Assembly: GCF_958979055.1 (NCBI RefSeq)
Contig: NC_084887.1
Coordinates: 35,628,620-35,692,619 of the forward strand
DNA length: 64,000 bases
Direction of reading: 5' to 3'
From: Alnus glutinosa
Lineage: Eukaryota > Streptophyta > Magnoliopsida > Fagales > Betulaceae
Shown here: in pieces, positions 24,064-37,700 of the stretch
Numbering within the stretch: the stretch's first letter is position 1
Layout: each line of letters starts with the position of its first letter
Position numbers and translations under genes: made by a program
Notes under the pieces: generated by a model
What the model saw: only the letters and a program-made list of their open reading frames with translations
Database searches by the model: none
What the model was told of the DNA's origin: nothing

Positions 24064-24820
24064 TTAACACACTTTTACTAGTTTAGCTAATCACTTTTCA
24101 ATACCTTCTTTCATCAGCGTATCTAAACTTCTTCTCTATTTTATTAAAATAATAAATTTTTATTTTTATTCATTTTAATTTTAATCACATCTTCACCAAA
24201 AACACCAAACTGGACCAGAGTATGTCGATCGGTAGACAAATTCGCACCGTTTTACCCCTTCACATGCTCTACAAATCTAGGGTTTTGATTAGGAGGAACC
24301 CATGGAATTCAATGCTTATGAGTACTTGGAGAAGATGGTGGAGGAGAACGACAACCGAGACCTGAAGAGGAAGAGCAAGAGCAAGGATGGCACGTAGAGG
24401 AGCTAGAGGAAGCATGACATGGATGAGGACAATCCCGCTCTAGCTGACGGCGATGACCACAAGAGCAAGAGGACCACCGAATTAGAACACAGCACCCATC
24501 GAACCACCAAACTAGAACCCAAAGTATGCCACTGACAACCCAGGACCACCGAACCAAAACTACCGAACAGTGGAGAAAAGAAGAAAAAGAAGAGGGAAGA
24601 AGAAAAAGGGGTGGGGTGGGGGGAGACAGAGAGAGATGTCTTTTTCGCCTTTTGTCGTCCAAGAGAAATAATAAAATAAGGATAGATTAGTGAATAGTGC
24701 AACTCCACAAGTTTAGAGTTTGAATACATAAGCTGATGGAGTGTATTTTTATCACTTTTGTTATCTATTCTAGACAAAAGTGAATTTTACATAACCCACT
24801 ATGAGTGCTCTTAAGTATTT
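24064..24820 (+). mobile_element. Unit-B insertion carrying an RBM39-like gene 5' fragment
   Basis: This block is absent from unit A. It ends ACCCACTATGAGTGCTC, a common plant MITE-type end. Within it, at 24302 on this strand, is an ATG frame reading MEFNAYEYLEKMVEE then NDNRDLKRKSKSKDG and a stop, preceded by the plant 5' leader word CTAGGGTTTTGATTAGG. The N-terminus resembles plant RBM39/CC1-like splicing factors (M-D/E-F-DEYEYLEKTVE). In-frame stops follow, so it is a captured, non-coding 5' end. The family call comes from memory of one short motif, and the element's left border is unclear. Confidence 0.45.
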
Positions 24821-25446
24821 TTTTTGGTTTAGGGAACACTCCCCATTTTGTAACCCCTCCCCTCAAGTATGAGGGTAATTTTTTTTTTAGTGACTGTAAA
24901 AAATAATTGATGTGATATAAAGTAGAAATAATTTATATGGAAAAGTAAAAAAAGAAAAATTGTATTGTAGTGTTTTTTTTTTTTTAAATATATATTTAAA
25001 TAGTAATAAAAAATTGTTGATATAATATAAAAAGTAAAAAAAAGTTAAAAATGTTTTGAGGTTGATGTTTTTTTTTTAGATAAGTGAAAAGAATGGAAGG
25101 GGGGAGGGGAGGGGGTTACCAAACGGGGGACAATTTGTTACAAAGTTTTCTTTTAGAAAATTTCTTTACATTTAAAGAAGAAAATGAGATTTAGAGAAAT
25201 TGCAGCCCGTGCAGTACTCATATGAAAATAAAAAATAAAAAAAATAAATAAAAAAAAAGGGTGAAAGAGGAGTGAATCGAGTGACAGTGCAATTTAAAAA
25301 TTAAAAGAGTAAATTGAAGTCGTGCTAGCACTCAAGAATAAAAAATAGTCTAAACACAACAAGAAGTCGGTCTAAGAGAGTTTTTTCAGTGCCGAAATGA
25401 CACTTTATCTACCATTCATATAAATGTGTTTTCACTACTTTCAATA

Positions 25447-25652
25447 GGGTAGTGATTGGGGGGGGGGGGGGGGGGGGCGACACTTCACCGGCTCCCTCCC
25501 CCTTTTCAATATAAAACCCCATTTTACTGAAAAAGAATAAATAAAATAATACAAACAATTAGTTTTGGAATAAAATAAGTTTTTATTTTGAAAAGGTGGG
25601 GAGGGAGCCGGTCAAGTGTCTCCTCCCCCCCCCCCCCCCCAATCACTATCCC
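25447..25652. mobile_element. hAT-type MITE with 8-bp target duplication
   Basis: This 206-bp element has inverted ends (GGGTAGTGATTGGGG and, reversed, GGGATAGTGATTGGGG). It is flanked by TTTCAATA at 25439-25446 and 25653-25660. Long G and C runs lie just inside each end, and longer inverted stretches GGCTCCCTCCCC...GGGGAGGGAGCC follow. An 8-bp duplication is the hAT hallmark. The homopolymer lengths are uncertain. Confidence 0.87.
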
Positions 25653-25747
25653 TTTCAATATGGATATTGATTGGTATGTTTCCTTTCTTTTTTTTTTTTG
25701 AAAAAATATTAAGACGTGATATAATGAAAACTGTTTTCAGAAGAAGG

Positions 25748-25787
<40 letters not shown>

Positions 25788-26009
25788 TGGGGTTCATTTT
25801 TGAGAAAATATTTTTTTTAGTGGGGTTCAAAATATTTTTACATAAGGGGAGAATAAATATTTATAAAAAGTATTTTTATATTTTGAGTTGCTCAATATTA
25901 GCTTACAAGGAATTACAAGTCACCCGCATGCCAGAAAAAGACAAAAAAAGGGAATTATATACTTTCTTATGCAGAAAGATTGGCTGTTGTGTACTTGCGT
26001 AGTAGCTTC

Positions 26010-26138
26010 GGGGACTGATCCATGCACAATAAGGTTGTGCACAAATTATTGGTGGAATCTATGTGAGTAGGACCACCCAATGACCCATGTATGTGGTTGT
26101 GCTTTGTGCACAACCTTGTTGTGCAAGAGGCGTTTCCC
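26010..26138. mobile_element. Small inverted-repeat insertion in unit B
   Basis: Unit A lacks this block near 11246. Its arms contain GCACAATAAGGTTGTGCACAA and, on the other side, TTGTGCACAACCTTGTTGTGC, inverted copies. The ends read GGGGACTGATCC and, reversed, AGGGAAACGCCTC. The target duplication could not be fixed. Confidence 0.55.
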
Positions 26139-26890
26139 TAGTAGGTTGGTAAAGCCTAAAGTAATATTTTCTTCTTTTTTTTTTTTTTTTTTTGGGAGGG
26201 GGGGGGGGGGGGGGGGGGGGTTTAAAGCATCCGGATCCTCTCCAGTTAAGAGGAACTGGAGAGGAATCGGTCCTTCATATTTTTGTAACTTCACATAGTT
26301 CAACTAGAGAGGATTCTGGTCCGGGGTTAAAAGGGTAGAAACACTATTTACATAATCAATAAATTAAAATGTTGGACCATGCTAAACCTAAGAATAAGAT
26401 TATCTTCGTTTTAAGTGAAACGCAAAAAATTTATTTTATCGTCTATATTTTATTTTGTTGCATTAATCAGTATACGTGGTATTATGTAATTTAAAAAAAT
26501 TTAAATGACATAATAACATAATGTTTATGTGGTATATATATATACACTATTAAATATGTAAAAATTTAATTTAAACCATAAAATAAATTAACTCTATTTC
26601 AAATGAAATGGAAAAAATCCTAATATTCTAAAACATAACACAACTTGAAATGGAAAAGGTTCTGATATGCTAAAACATAAGTCGACTTGATAGTCATTGG
26701 ATAAATTTCGCGGGTGCTTCATTAGTCAATTTTAGTAAAAGTTGGTAGTTATGTCGCAGCTTCTAGGTTGATAAAGTCAAAAGCTTGTCCCTACTCACTC
26801 CCTTAAGCAAATAAATTTTTCATAAATTTTTGTCCTTTAGGAAATCATGTCAATATGTTATTTTGATTTTAAGAGCCTAGTCTAAACTTT

Positions 26891-27036
26891 AGCTAAATTT
26901 GCGATCTCTCATCTGCAGAACAGTGTGTGGTTCAATTCTTACCCCCCTGTGTGTGTCGGGTTATGTTTCCTCTGAGTCAAATCTGTTTTTTTTCTTCTGC
27001 TTAATACAAGTAAACTTCAAAATGAAAAAAGAAAAA
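26891..27036 (+). mobile_element. SINE-like insertion with 20-bp target duplication
   Basis: The sequence is flanked by an exact 20-bp direct repeat, AAGAGCCTAGTCTAAACTTT, at 26871-26890 and 27037-27056. It ends in an A-rich tail and carries GGTTCAATTC (near 26931), which fits a Pol III B box. The A box is poor. Length (146 bp), tail and long duplication fit a tRNA-derived SINE. Confidence 0.65.
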
Positions 27037-27056
27037 AAGAGCCTAGTCTAAACTTT

Positions 27057-28772
27057 GATATATTCAAAGACTCAAGTTTAGGCTCACTCTAAATTTGAGA
27101 CTTCTAGCAATATTTTATGTCAAATTGATAAGATAAATGATTATGAAAACACAATTATACTCTTCAAATAATAATAAAAAAACAACAGACAAAAAAAGAA
27201 AAAAATAGCTAGATTAGGCCAACCCAACTATAATGATGGTTGTGCATGACACGACTTAGCCAGCCACCTATTAACAGAAAGAATATTGCAGCCACCCGAG
27301 TTAGAGGCCACCCCCTAACTCATGGGTGGCTAGGTCGTGTCACTCACAACGACCGTCATGACTACGCTAGGTGAGACTTTCTTAATTTAGTTTTTAGGTT
27401 TTGTTTGATTTTTATTTGAATGATAATCATCTTTACATAGATAATTTTGTTATCAATTTAACGAAAAATTGTGACAAAGGTTTCAAATTTAGAATGGCCC
27501 TAAACTCAGATTTTAAATTTATCAAATTGAAAACTAGGGACTTAAGTCAAATAAGAGTGCAAATTTTCAAGTTTTCTGACCATCAACCCGGTTTCGACCC
27601 ATGCTAGCTAGCTTCCATTAAGAGACAGAAGCAAGGTTGGATTTTATTTTATTTTCTAATGAAAGTTGAGAGCCCTGATATGTAGGTTACGGTTACTTGT
27701 CCCCCACAAATCATTTCCCAAAAGTGGGAGTCAGCGTCGAAAACCGTTTTAGTTTTCTAACTTTTTTTTATCCAACATGACTTTTTACTTTTAATTTTTT
27801 TAAAGTAAAAAAAAAAAAAGTAACTATAAAAATGGCGTCGTTTTGATTCCCATAATAAGATTTTTCCTCGGTAAAAAACGTTGTCTTTCAACTGAAGACT
27901 CGTTCATCTTTGTTGTTGTTTCTTCATTGTTCTTCATCTTCAAAGACCATTTTCTAACAATTATTGCCTCTGACTTTGACATTTCGAGGACAGAGTTGGA
28001 CTTTCCGACTCTTCTGACCAAAAGCACAGGCAGTTTGGACCATATTTCTTAAAAACTTTCGTGAGTTCTTCAAGCTGCCATCCTCCACTAACCAATCTAT
28101 TTAGGTTAAAGGTTGGATCAAAGAAATAACTGAAAATTTACAAGCCGCGATCTGAAATAGGTTGCAATACCAAGCCTCCAGATGAAGCACCAGCTTCAAA
28201 GCACCAAACACCCAACCTCCACATTAAGATTTTTTCTGTTTTTGGTTAAGGTTCGGGAGGTTGGTTTCATTCATCCTTTCTAGGAGACCCACATGAAAGG
28301 TGCCATTAGAAAGCAAAGATTATGACAGCTTATTATTTTCACCAGCTACTACTACAAGTGAATATCAGGAAGACAGGAACTTGCAGTGGCTTTAAGTGTC
28401 GGCCTGCTGACGATCTATATTGATCAGTGACCGTGGATGGTTCTGATTTACATCTTCAAAACTGTAATTAATATTATCATAATTGATCAATGATCTGTAT
28501 ACATAACTTGTAAATACCAATTAACGAAGCAAGTCCAACCATAAGCATGCTAAAATACAGGCGCAATTGCAAAATGAAAATGTTGGGCATCTGGAAAATC
28601 CCATTGGCATGCTCTTACACAAAGACATTAAGCACTTGTACCAAGCAATCACAAAGACGCAGGATGAGAAGCTGCTCTTAAATCCAGGAAGCTTCCTTAA
28701 GAATGAAAAAGCTCACCTTTAAGGACAGCAGGCAGCCCATTTCGATGCCATATATCCCAATTTTGACGTGGC
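27057..28772. other. Intergenic region, no gene supported
   Basis: This stretch is mostly AT-rich. Open frames on both strands at 27824-28052 overlap each other and match nothing I recognise. About 27233-27365 contains loosely inverted words (GCCACCTATTAACAG, AACTCATGGGTGGCTAGG) that suggest a decayed hairpin repeat. The last 200 bases before 28773 are probably the 3' untranslated end of the PIG-N gene. Confidence 0.4.
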
Positions 28773-31700
28773 TTACATCACTTTCTGAGAAGTTACCAGC
28801 GCAGAATTGCACTCAATACCTTTCGTGTATATGTTAGTGAGGGCAAACAGCAACAGCACAAACACAACTTGGGCACTCATGATTCCAAAATGGCTGATGC
28901 TGTTACCAATTTCCATCCAACTTCCTGTGTTCCGAACCTGGTACATGTCACAACAGTCAGTAGGGTGCCTATGTTTACATACAGTCTCAAACTCAGACCC
29001 CAGTAGCCATTTACCAATACAAATGACTTTTTATTCTAATTTGCAACAAACGAACAACATGAACAATCAACAAATTCATAACAGCTTATCAACCAAGAAA
29101 ATGGGACAATTTAGTAAGCCAAGTCATCGGAAGCAGGTTGCTTGGATTTCATGGTTTCAAAAATGTAAGATTGACCTGACACTGATCTGGATAATCTAAA
29201 ATTGCAACTAGAGACGTTTGCCAGCTTTAAGTTCGTTTGCATATCTTGGCCCAGCAAAAGTCAGCACCACCAATTTCACCAAAAAAATTATAGAATACTC
29301 TCAATTGTTTAATAAAAGTTCTTCTAAAGAGGGACCAGAAAAAATTTCCAGACCCATCAATAAAATGAATTTACATGACAATCACATGATCAAATTAAAT
29401 AATTAATGACTACAGAAGATATGCATATGTGATAAAAAATTCCTAACTACAAATTTAAGCTTCATACTTTTCAATCTTGATGATCACTGAAAATAAGGTA
29501 ATCAGTCTATGATAATGAGCAACGAAGTGCAAAGTCTTTTTATGTGTTAAGAAGTAAGGAGCAATACAAGCAGAGCTTCATTTAATAAAAAAGAAGGGCC
29601 ATCTGAAGAAAACAGTCCTCTTACCAGGAAGAAGAAGTGAATGGTCATTACATCGGAAAATAATATAACAAGAAAATAGCATCCCAAACGCGGAAGTCGG
29701 CGTAGTTTGGTTATAGCACTGAATGCACATCTGCAATTCAGACAAAAACAAGCAATTTAAGAACTACAGTTTTAAAAGATTTGGAATGCTAACTTCCTTA
29801 GATAAGAAACAAAGAATAATATAATTACCAGGTAGGTTATTGATATAAAAAAATAAAAAGAAAGAAAAGAAAAGAAAGAAAGAAAAAGAAAAAAAGAGTA
29901 TGATCAATAAGCTAAAGCAATCAAGACTTTTGGCTATCTGGACAGATAATTCATAAAATGGTTCTCAAAGACTGATGAATTTGTGTAGAATGAATATTAT
30001 AGTACCCAAAAACAAAAACCTCAAGAAAGCCAGTGAAGTATCATTTTTTTTTTTCTTTGAGAAATGATTTTTGATTCAGTAAAGTATCAAGCCAATACAT
30101 TCCTGAGGATGTATTAACTTGATGTTTTTTGGTTCTGTTTTTGCTCCTTTCCTATGTTTGAAGGAGTTTGTAGTAAGCCTGGTATGTAGATTGATTTATG
30201 CTGTGTTTCAGCTAGTTTGCTGATTTGTATTGTTTGATTCAGTTGTTTTGAATGAAAAGTTTTTACTTATTCATAAAAAAATAAAAAATCTAATGAAATA
30301 AAGATTTTTTTTTTTCTTTCCCCCAATTGGTGTACATCTCCGCATAACAGATTTGAAATCAACCATTAGATTTGTGGGAAACAAATCTAATGATTGATTT
30401 GCAAAAGAAATGTACACCAGATGTCGCCAAATGGACGTTTATTAGGTCTCTATTTCTTTTGACGTGCCATAGCAAATTGAAACTTTTTAAACAGAAGAAT
30501 TTAAATGATCCAGCTTGCCATTAGCTATTGAAGAAAAAAATGTAATTTTACTTACATGACAAGCATGAATGGTATAAATAGCTTGAATATAAGTAGGGCT
30601 GCCATCAGAAACGGCTGCATTTAAAAGCAAACCATATCAGCTTAGTAACAGATTTCTGAAAAGAAAGTGATGGATGTTCTAAGGAAGATCAACCTTTACT
30701 TACACTGAAGACAGTAATGAATCGATAGACAGATGAAATCTCAAAACTAGCAATACTTGCAAAATTTCCCGTTCCAAAGAAGGCAATGTTGAATAACACC
30801 ATCTAAAGAAAAGCATAAAAGCCATTAAAACATCTATATGTCAATATCATGACCATTTGAATTATGATACAGATCTAAACAAAATAAATCATTCTATTTC
30901 TTTACAATCACGAGATTTTACAAAAAATTAAGGTCAATGTCCCGATATATAGTAAATCAGATCAAATATAAGCATGTGCTGAATTTCAAGCAGAGACATT
31001 GATTAAAACTTTAGCCATCATAGAAGCCAGTAGAAGGGAACACATGCATAGTTGCATAAATTTCTTCTCATCTCCCAAGATCTTTGTCCCGAGATTCTAA
31101 AAGGTTTTGCTGTTTGAATGAGAACCACACGATAAGCAAACCATCAAACTCATTTCATGGAAGGATGAATATTAAATAGCCACCAAGCAAGAAATTTCTG
31201 AAAAACAAAACCCCCACGGCTGATATTCTTCCAACATTACTTGGGGACCATATAGAGAAGAACAAATGTTTGACAAACATCTAGTTAACGTAACTATACT
31301 ATGACATTCCAAACTAGACATGTTTAATTAAAGGCAAAGTATAATAAGGAAAAAGGAAGTGACTTACAAAGATTAAAGGAATTCTCACATCAGACAGCTG
31401 CAAGCATCTATCATCATGTTTAAAAATGACATTAGTGCCTGCATTTTTGGTGGAAGCTGATGATTTTTTAACGTTACCTAAGTATGAAACTGTGTTTTCA
31501 AATAGTATCCATGCCATTAGTACAAGAGCAAGGGCACCATAAAAGACAGCTTCATATCTGCACAAGTTTCAATAAAAGGAAAAAATGAAAAGAAGAATAA
31601 AGAGCGCCTTTTTCAAGAAGCTGTTAAATGAGTACCATGACAGTTGCTTACAAATGAGATATACCCAATAGATAGAAGAAGGAACGTGGGTGCAAAACCT

Positions 31701-34700
31701 AGAAATATAGAAGCCAGCCGGGACAAGAGGCCATTTGCTGAAAATAACGGGAGAACCATCGAAAAACCTATTATAGAAAAACTAACCCGTGAATTTAGAT
31801 AGACATGTAATGTGCACCTGTATATGCTTCAAGTAGTGGAAACTCAGCAATGAGTAATATCAAGTAAAAATAGGAAGGCAAACATGTAGAATCGAGGAGA
31901 TTCCACAATCAAACAAGAAAACAAATTAGGTTTTAGAAACAAAAAGTCAGACAGACATTTCAGGTATGCAAATTAGTAAGTTACCGATGATATGTGGCCT
32001 ATGATGAGCATGATCGTGTATCATTTCAATTGACCTACAGGCTGTCAACTGCAAATATGGGATTATAGGCCAGATACGACATCTTTCAAAGACAGTTTCA
32101 GAATATGTGGACTAAACATTACAAAGTTTTATCCCCTATAACTGGGTTCAACAAAAATTTGTTGTATTCATTATGAACCAGAACATTACCTGACATTATG
32201 CCTATAAAGCGCTGTAACACCAATGTTCTTTAATGGAATAAAGCGCTTATTCTGTTTTTAAGCAATTACTTGACATGAAACTGTGTGCACTGGCACAAAT
32301 GTTTAACTTACGGAAGCAGAGAATCAATTGGTATAACCCCCATCCTTTCTCTGGGCCTGGGACAGGCTTGGAAAATGATTAGGACATTATGCATGACATG
32401 GGAGGAGTTATATACAGCACAAGAGAACAATTGACATTTATAGAAGAATGTCAGAACTTGAAAAGAATAAGACTTAAAATTAAAGTTTGATGTTAGCTTT
32501 ACGGAAAAGCCTAGATAGCAGAAGCGAACATTAATCAAAGAGGGAAGTGTCCAAGAGTATACCAGCTATAGACCAATTAATCAACTGGTGTAATGCAAGC
32601 AGTTTTTGCTTCTGTGTTCTGTGAGATGTGGATAATGACACCATCACTGAAGATAAACCAACCAAAAGAGCCTATATACAATTTACAAGAGAAGTAATTA
32701 GATCTATACAGAAATATATATAATTAAGCTCCAGTCCCAGGAGAAGGTAAAGACCTGTAACTGAAAGAGCATGGGAAACTTGGGTTTCTTCACTTCATGT
32801 TTAGAGATGCTCTGCCAGTACTTCCCTTCAGCATGCAGATCTAGCCACCTTGCAACTACTCCTATCAAGATAATCATAACTCCACTCACAATTCTGCAGA
32901 AGTTATTGTTAACACACAAACATCATGATCATAATCACTCAGATGTAACTAATAAACTCTGAATTCTGATAGTTAATACAATATGATTTATACTTTTTTA
33001 ACTGCATGGATTTCGTTAAGTAATCATTTTGTAATTGAATTCCTATCTTCATTCTAGACACAAATCATAAGATGGCAACCTACATGTTACTGATAGAAAG
33101 AAATAATTAAAAGTGTAGATCTCAAGTGTGCAGGGAAACCATTGTTTGTAGATTTAAAACAATTGATGGCCCAAACAGTCACGTAGACACAAACATACTC
33201 ACTCAACTATGCTCCCTCACATATGCAACTTAAATATATGAGATCAACAGATTGATGAGTTTTTTTTCTATAAATGATTTCCTCCAGACAACTCTTATTG
33301 CCTTCACTTGTCAATCTAAAATCATTTTACTTATTAATAAAAGATGAATCCTGATTTTGAAATTTACATAATTATACTAGGTGAAAAGATAAATAGACTG
33401 ATCGAGCATTCACAAAGTATGAAAACATGTGTGCTTATATTAATTCAGAAAGAACCACGGAAAATGAAACATGACAAAACCATATTAATTTTTTTTTTTG
33501 ATAAGTAAGAATTCATTAAAAAGCGCAGAGGGGCGCAATCCTAGTACACAGGAAGTATACAAATGAGCCCCTAAAAAGAGGACTGAAACGAACAAGAAAG
33601 TAAAAAATCAGCGTACGGCATACTACCCAAACTATGCGCCGACACCCAAATATATAACATATTAATTAAACATACTACCCAAGCTATGCGCTGACAAAAC
33701 CATATTAATTAAAAACTACAACTAATAAAGTTCTGAAAGTGTTTATGGTAAAATGAACGCATAGGCTTGAAAAGACTTGTATGGAAGTTCAGGAGGTTTA
33801 AAAAACGGTTACTCTGTCACAGATTTCGTAGTTTCTTGTAGTTTTTGAACTTGGCTTGTTCTGGGTATCTACCTTGTGTGTACAAAGCTTCCTCAACCCT
33901 TCCCTTTGAAATATTCATTATAAGGAATGAGGATAAAATTGAAGGTTTCTCTACCCAGCTTACCCACATAAACATGTCAATTGAAGAAATGCAGTGTATT
34001 GTGGGGTTTGTGTTCGTGCTATATACCCCCTTTTAATTCATTCTCTGTAACATTTTTGTCAGCTCCTAAATTTAAAACAGTTTACAAAAAACTGAAGCGC
34101 ACTGAGACAATCACCCCAATATATCCACAGAATAAGAAAGATAAACTCAAGAAAATTACTTACACTAATTGATTATTATCGGGAATTTCTGCTGGCATCA
34201 AAGTAAACACAGACAAAAACCAACATGCAATGCAAACAAAAATTGGTATGCCAGATCTCCATGGAATTGAGTTAAAAAGATAAAGAGAAGCTGTGGGCCC
34301 AGTGATTAGGAAGCACCAAGTGTAGAGATTCCTGTCAGTGAAGCTATTCACCTGCACAAGGTACCAGAAAACATCCCTCAGAATGCTAGATTAGTACTTT
34401 ATCATGGCTATAGCAGGATAATAAATAGTACATTTGATATCCATACCAGGAATTCAAGAATGAATACTGATACAGCAGTAGTGGCTAGAAGTTTGATAAT
34501 GTAATTGAATTTTCTTCCATGCAAGTGCTTCCATAATGCTTTTATGAACCAATATTCACTGATTATTTGTGTCCAGAGAAAAACTGTCATTGTAGTATAG
34601 GCATGGTAAAGGGGAGGGGAACGCTCCAGAAACAGTAGAATAGAAAGTACTCCCATGAAAAGACATCCACATAGGTATACCTGCCAAGAAAGTGAGATAT

Positions 34701-37700
34701 ATGAGATAAAATGCATGGTTAGAGAAAGCAAAACAATTTTGTATGAGGTTTAATTTTGTATCCCAGCTTCAACCCGCACTCTCTCTTCTTCTTTTTTTTC
34801 TTCTTTTTTTTTTAAAAAAAATTGCCCTTATATATTTTTTCTTCATTTCCATTCCTATTTTTCTTCACTTCTAATGATCATAATACAGCTTAGAAAAGGT
34901 AAAGCTTATAGGGACATCACCTTTCCAGTATAATTTCTCTGGCTAACTGTTTGCTCCTTTCTCAACATATTTTCTGGCAGTGAAGTATAAGATTGCAGGA
35001 TGTGGAGGACAAGATAGATCATCCAACCAACATAACCAAGAGTAATTACAGTCATAAGCATCAGCCAATCATAAGTTTGAAAATAATGAAGCCCTTGAAG
35101 CGCCAAGCTTCTGAGATTTTCGGATAGCTTCAGAGCAGCTTCATATTCTCTTACAGAAATTAGGTCCTCAATTTGATCCAATATCGAGGAATAATTGGCC
35201 AATGGTTTGAAAGGCTTGAAATGTAATGAATTTGACTGCTTTATATCTAAGTTAGTCAAGAAAACAAACACAAATCAAAAAGGTCATTCCCTACCTCCTT
35301 TTCCTTCTACCATCTCCAAAAGCATAGAAAAGACTAGATTATGAATAAAACTTTAGACATTGTAAGAAGCAACGTGGTCAAAGTAGTATATGATAAATTA
35401 AATAAGCAAGAAAATTAGTGCATAAAAACAAAATCAGAAATAGAAACACGTCTTTATGAGATGACTTTTCTTATTCCAATGATGAATGAAAAACTTGATT
35501 TCCATTAGCACCAAACTAAATTATTATCTGAAAGGAATTCAAGATGTAATGCTCAAAGCATCAAAAAGATGATACCCATTACAGTCCATATTACTATAAA
35601 TAAAATTAATATAAGAAGGGGATACATGACTTGCGAAGGAACTGGTTAAGAATTTGCTTTGTATTGGCTACCACAGCTTCAACTTCTTCTACCTGGATAT
35701 TAAAATAAATTAAAACCTATGTAAGTTATCTACCATCAATTCAAGTTGGATTCATTCAAATCATCAACTGGTATTTTTAGGAACAAAAGAATATCTGCTG
35801 AAGATTATGGTGAAGCATAAACTGTTACTTCTCTACCCATTTAAATGAGTAGTACAGATTCAATTATAAAATAAACAAATCCATTGACAATAATATGATG
35901 AGACATCTGCCATTCTCTATTAAGAAAAAATAAGTCATCTATCAATGAAAGCTAATTGAACATACCTCAATCACGTCAATGTAATCAAGGGGTAGACTTC
36001 CAACTGAGTTAACTGGACATGGCAAACCAAGAAGAGTGGACTACCATAAAAGCCAATGAGGACATCAGATCAATAACACTGGAGGACAAGTCAAAGAATT
36101 CAGGCTTGGAACAGAGAAATTCAAGAAAAAAATGTACTACCATGAGCGGTGCAATATCAGCTTGATTGACATCAACCCGTTCTATTCCATCAAGGCCCCA
36201 TTCTTTAGGTGTTGGTGTGTCATGCATATGTTCGTCCACAAAACGAAAACTGCAATGAGAATGGTTGGTGCTGGATATTGGTTTGGGATATTTAATACCA
36301 GATCCCCAAGCAACAAGGGGGGTATCAGTGTTTGAAGGATGCCCATCTCCATGGCTTCCTATCAATAAAACCGTAATTCTGTCAGCATCTGTTTTCAATA
36401 TATCTAGCAAATAAAAAAGCCTGCTTCAAGGGAAACCATAAGAGAGAACATCTTAATGAAATGGACACTAAAACAACAGATATCAAAGCAGATCATGTTA
36501 CTAGGATCCACATTCAAGGCCAAGAAATAGATGCTTTGGATTCTCCAACCATTAATTTAAAATAAATAGTCAGGTGGGGATGAAAACTAGAATATAAACA
36601 TGAAGCAATTTAGTGCCATATCTAGTGCTACAAACTTTTAACTAACTAAGCATGCCTTTTACAAAGTGTAAACCTCAAACAGGTATCAGAAGACATAGAT
36701 TGATTATATCAACTATCACCAATAAGTGAATGCAGTGAAGCTAACGAATTTTCATGAAAACAAATTGAAATTTATAGAAGTTCCAACCTTTGTCACTCAT
36801 TCCATGATCAGCTGTAAATATATATGCTGTACTGTTGTCCTTATAATAGTCTTCCATTAGATGATAAACCCTTTTGGCTATACGGTCAACAACCTTTACA
36901 TTATTGAGATAGATGGAGGAAAAGGGCCTATGTGCATGACCATTCGAATCACAACCAAGTAGGTGCAGAAATATAACAAGATTATCCTGTAGAAGCAACT
37001 CCTTCAACTTTGAGTCTTCATTGGACCTATTCAAAAGGCTCTGAAATTGATCCAAAGACCACTCATCCAAAAAGGATGCATCTGCATCAACAATGTTGAA
37101 TTGATGAAGTAATGAATAAAAGTGAGAATAATAGCAGTTGGTGTGTAAGAATATCAGTATAATTCCTTGAACCTTTTATTCGTTTGAACTTTTACTTGTT
37201 ACAACATTAATTAATAAAAAATGTGTTCAAAGATTGTAATTGAACCAGTTGCAAAGTCTTCAAACTCATGAGGATAGGTATTCCATGTGCTATGTGGCAA
37301 AGCACCACAAAATATTGGAACGATGTCTGGGCTGCCAAAAGAAAATGTGTGCCGGCTTCGGTTAAATACTGAATCAAATTCAACTGGATTAGCTTTCCAT
37401 CCTGTGAACAGAATGGAGCATCTTAGTGGGCAGAATGCCATTAGACTGGAAGAATGCTAAAAATAAAAGATACACAATAGTAATTTCTTCACAAGAAGAT
37501 AGACAATCCACCTTTTGTAACTGCACTAGGGTCCTCATAGAAACCAGCAATTATAGCAACATGTCCAGGCCTCGACTCTGTTGGAGGGCGTGCATGAGAT
37601 ACTCCCCAGCGACCTTGCCCTTTAATTACGCTTCTTAAAAATGGAGCTCTATAATTTCCTTCAGAATCCGGCTCAAAGAACTTGTCAGCACGCAAACCAT

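Larger units (their letters stand above)
17625..26600. repeat. Segmental duplication unit B
   Basis: This block is co-linear with unit A (2190-11700). It continues about 260 bp further (to about 26860) in similarity with the block at the left window edge. Its own insertions, absent from unit A, are MITEs at 17724, 22596, 25447 and 26010 and the captured-fragment element near 24064-24820. Confidence 0.85.

Noticed and set aside
32308-32538. Minus-strand frame ending [16 protein letters not shown] inside PIG-N
   Set aside because: PIG-N exons 12 and 13 join in frame across it and the frame has no splice or family support.
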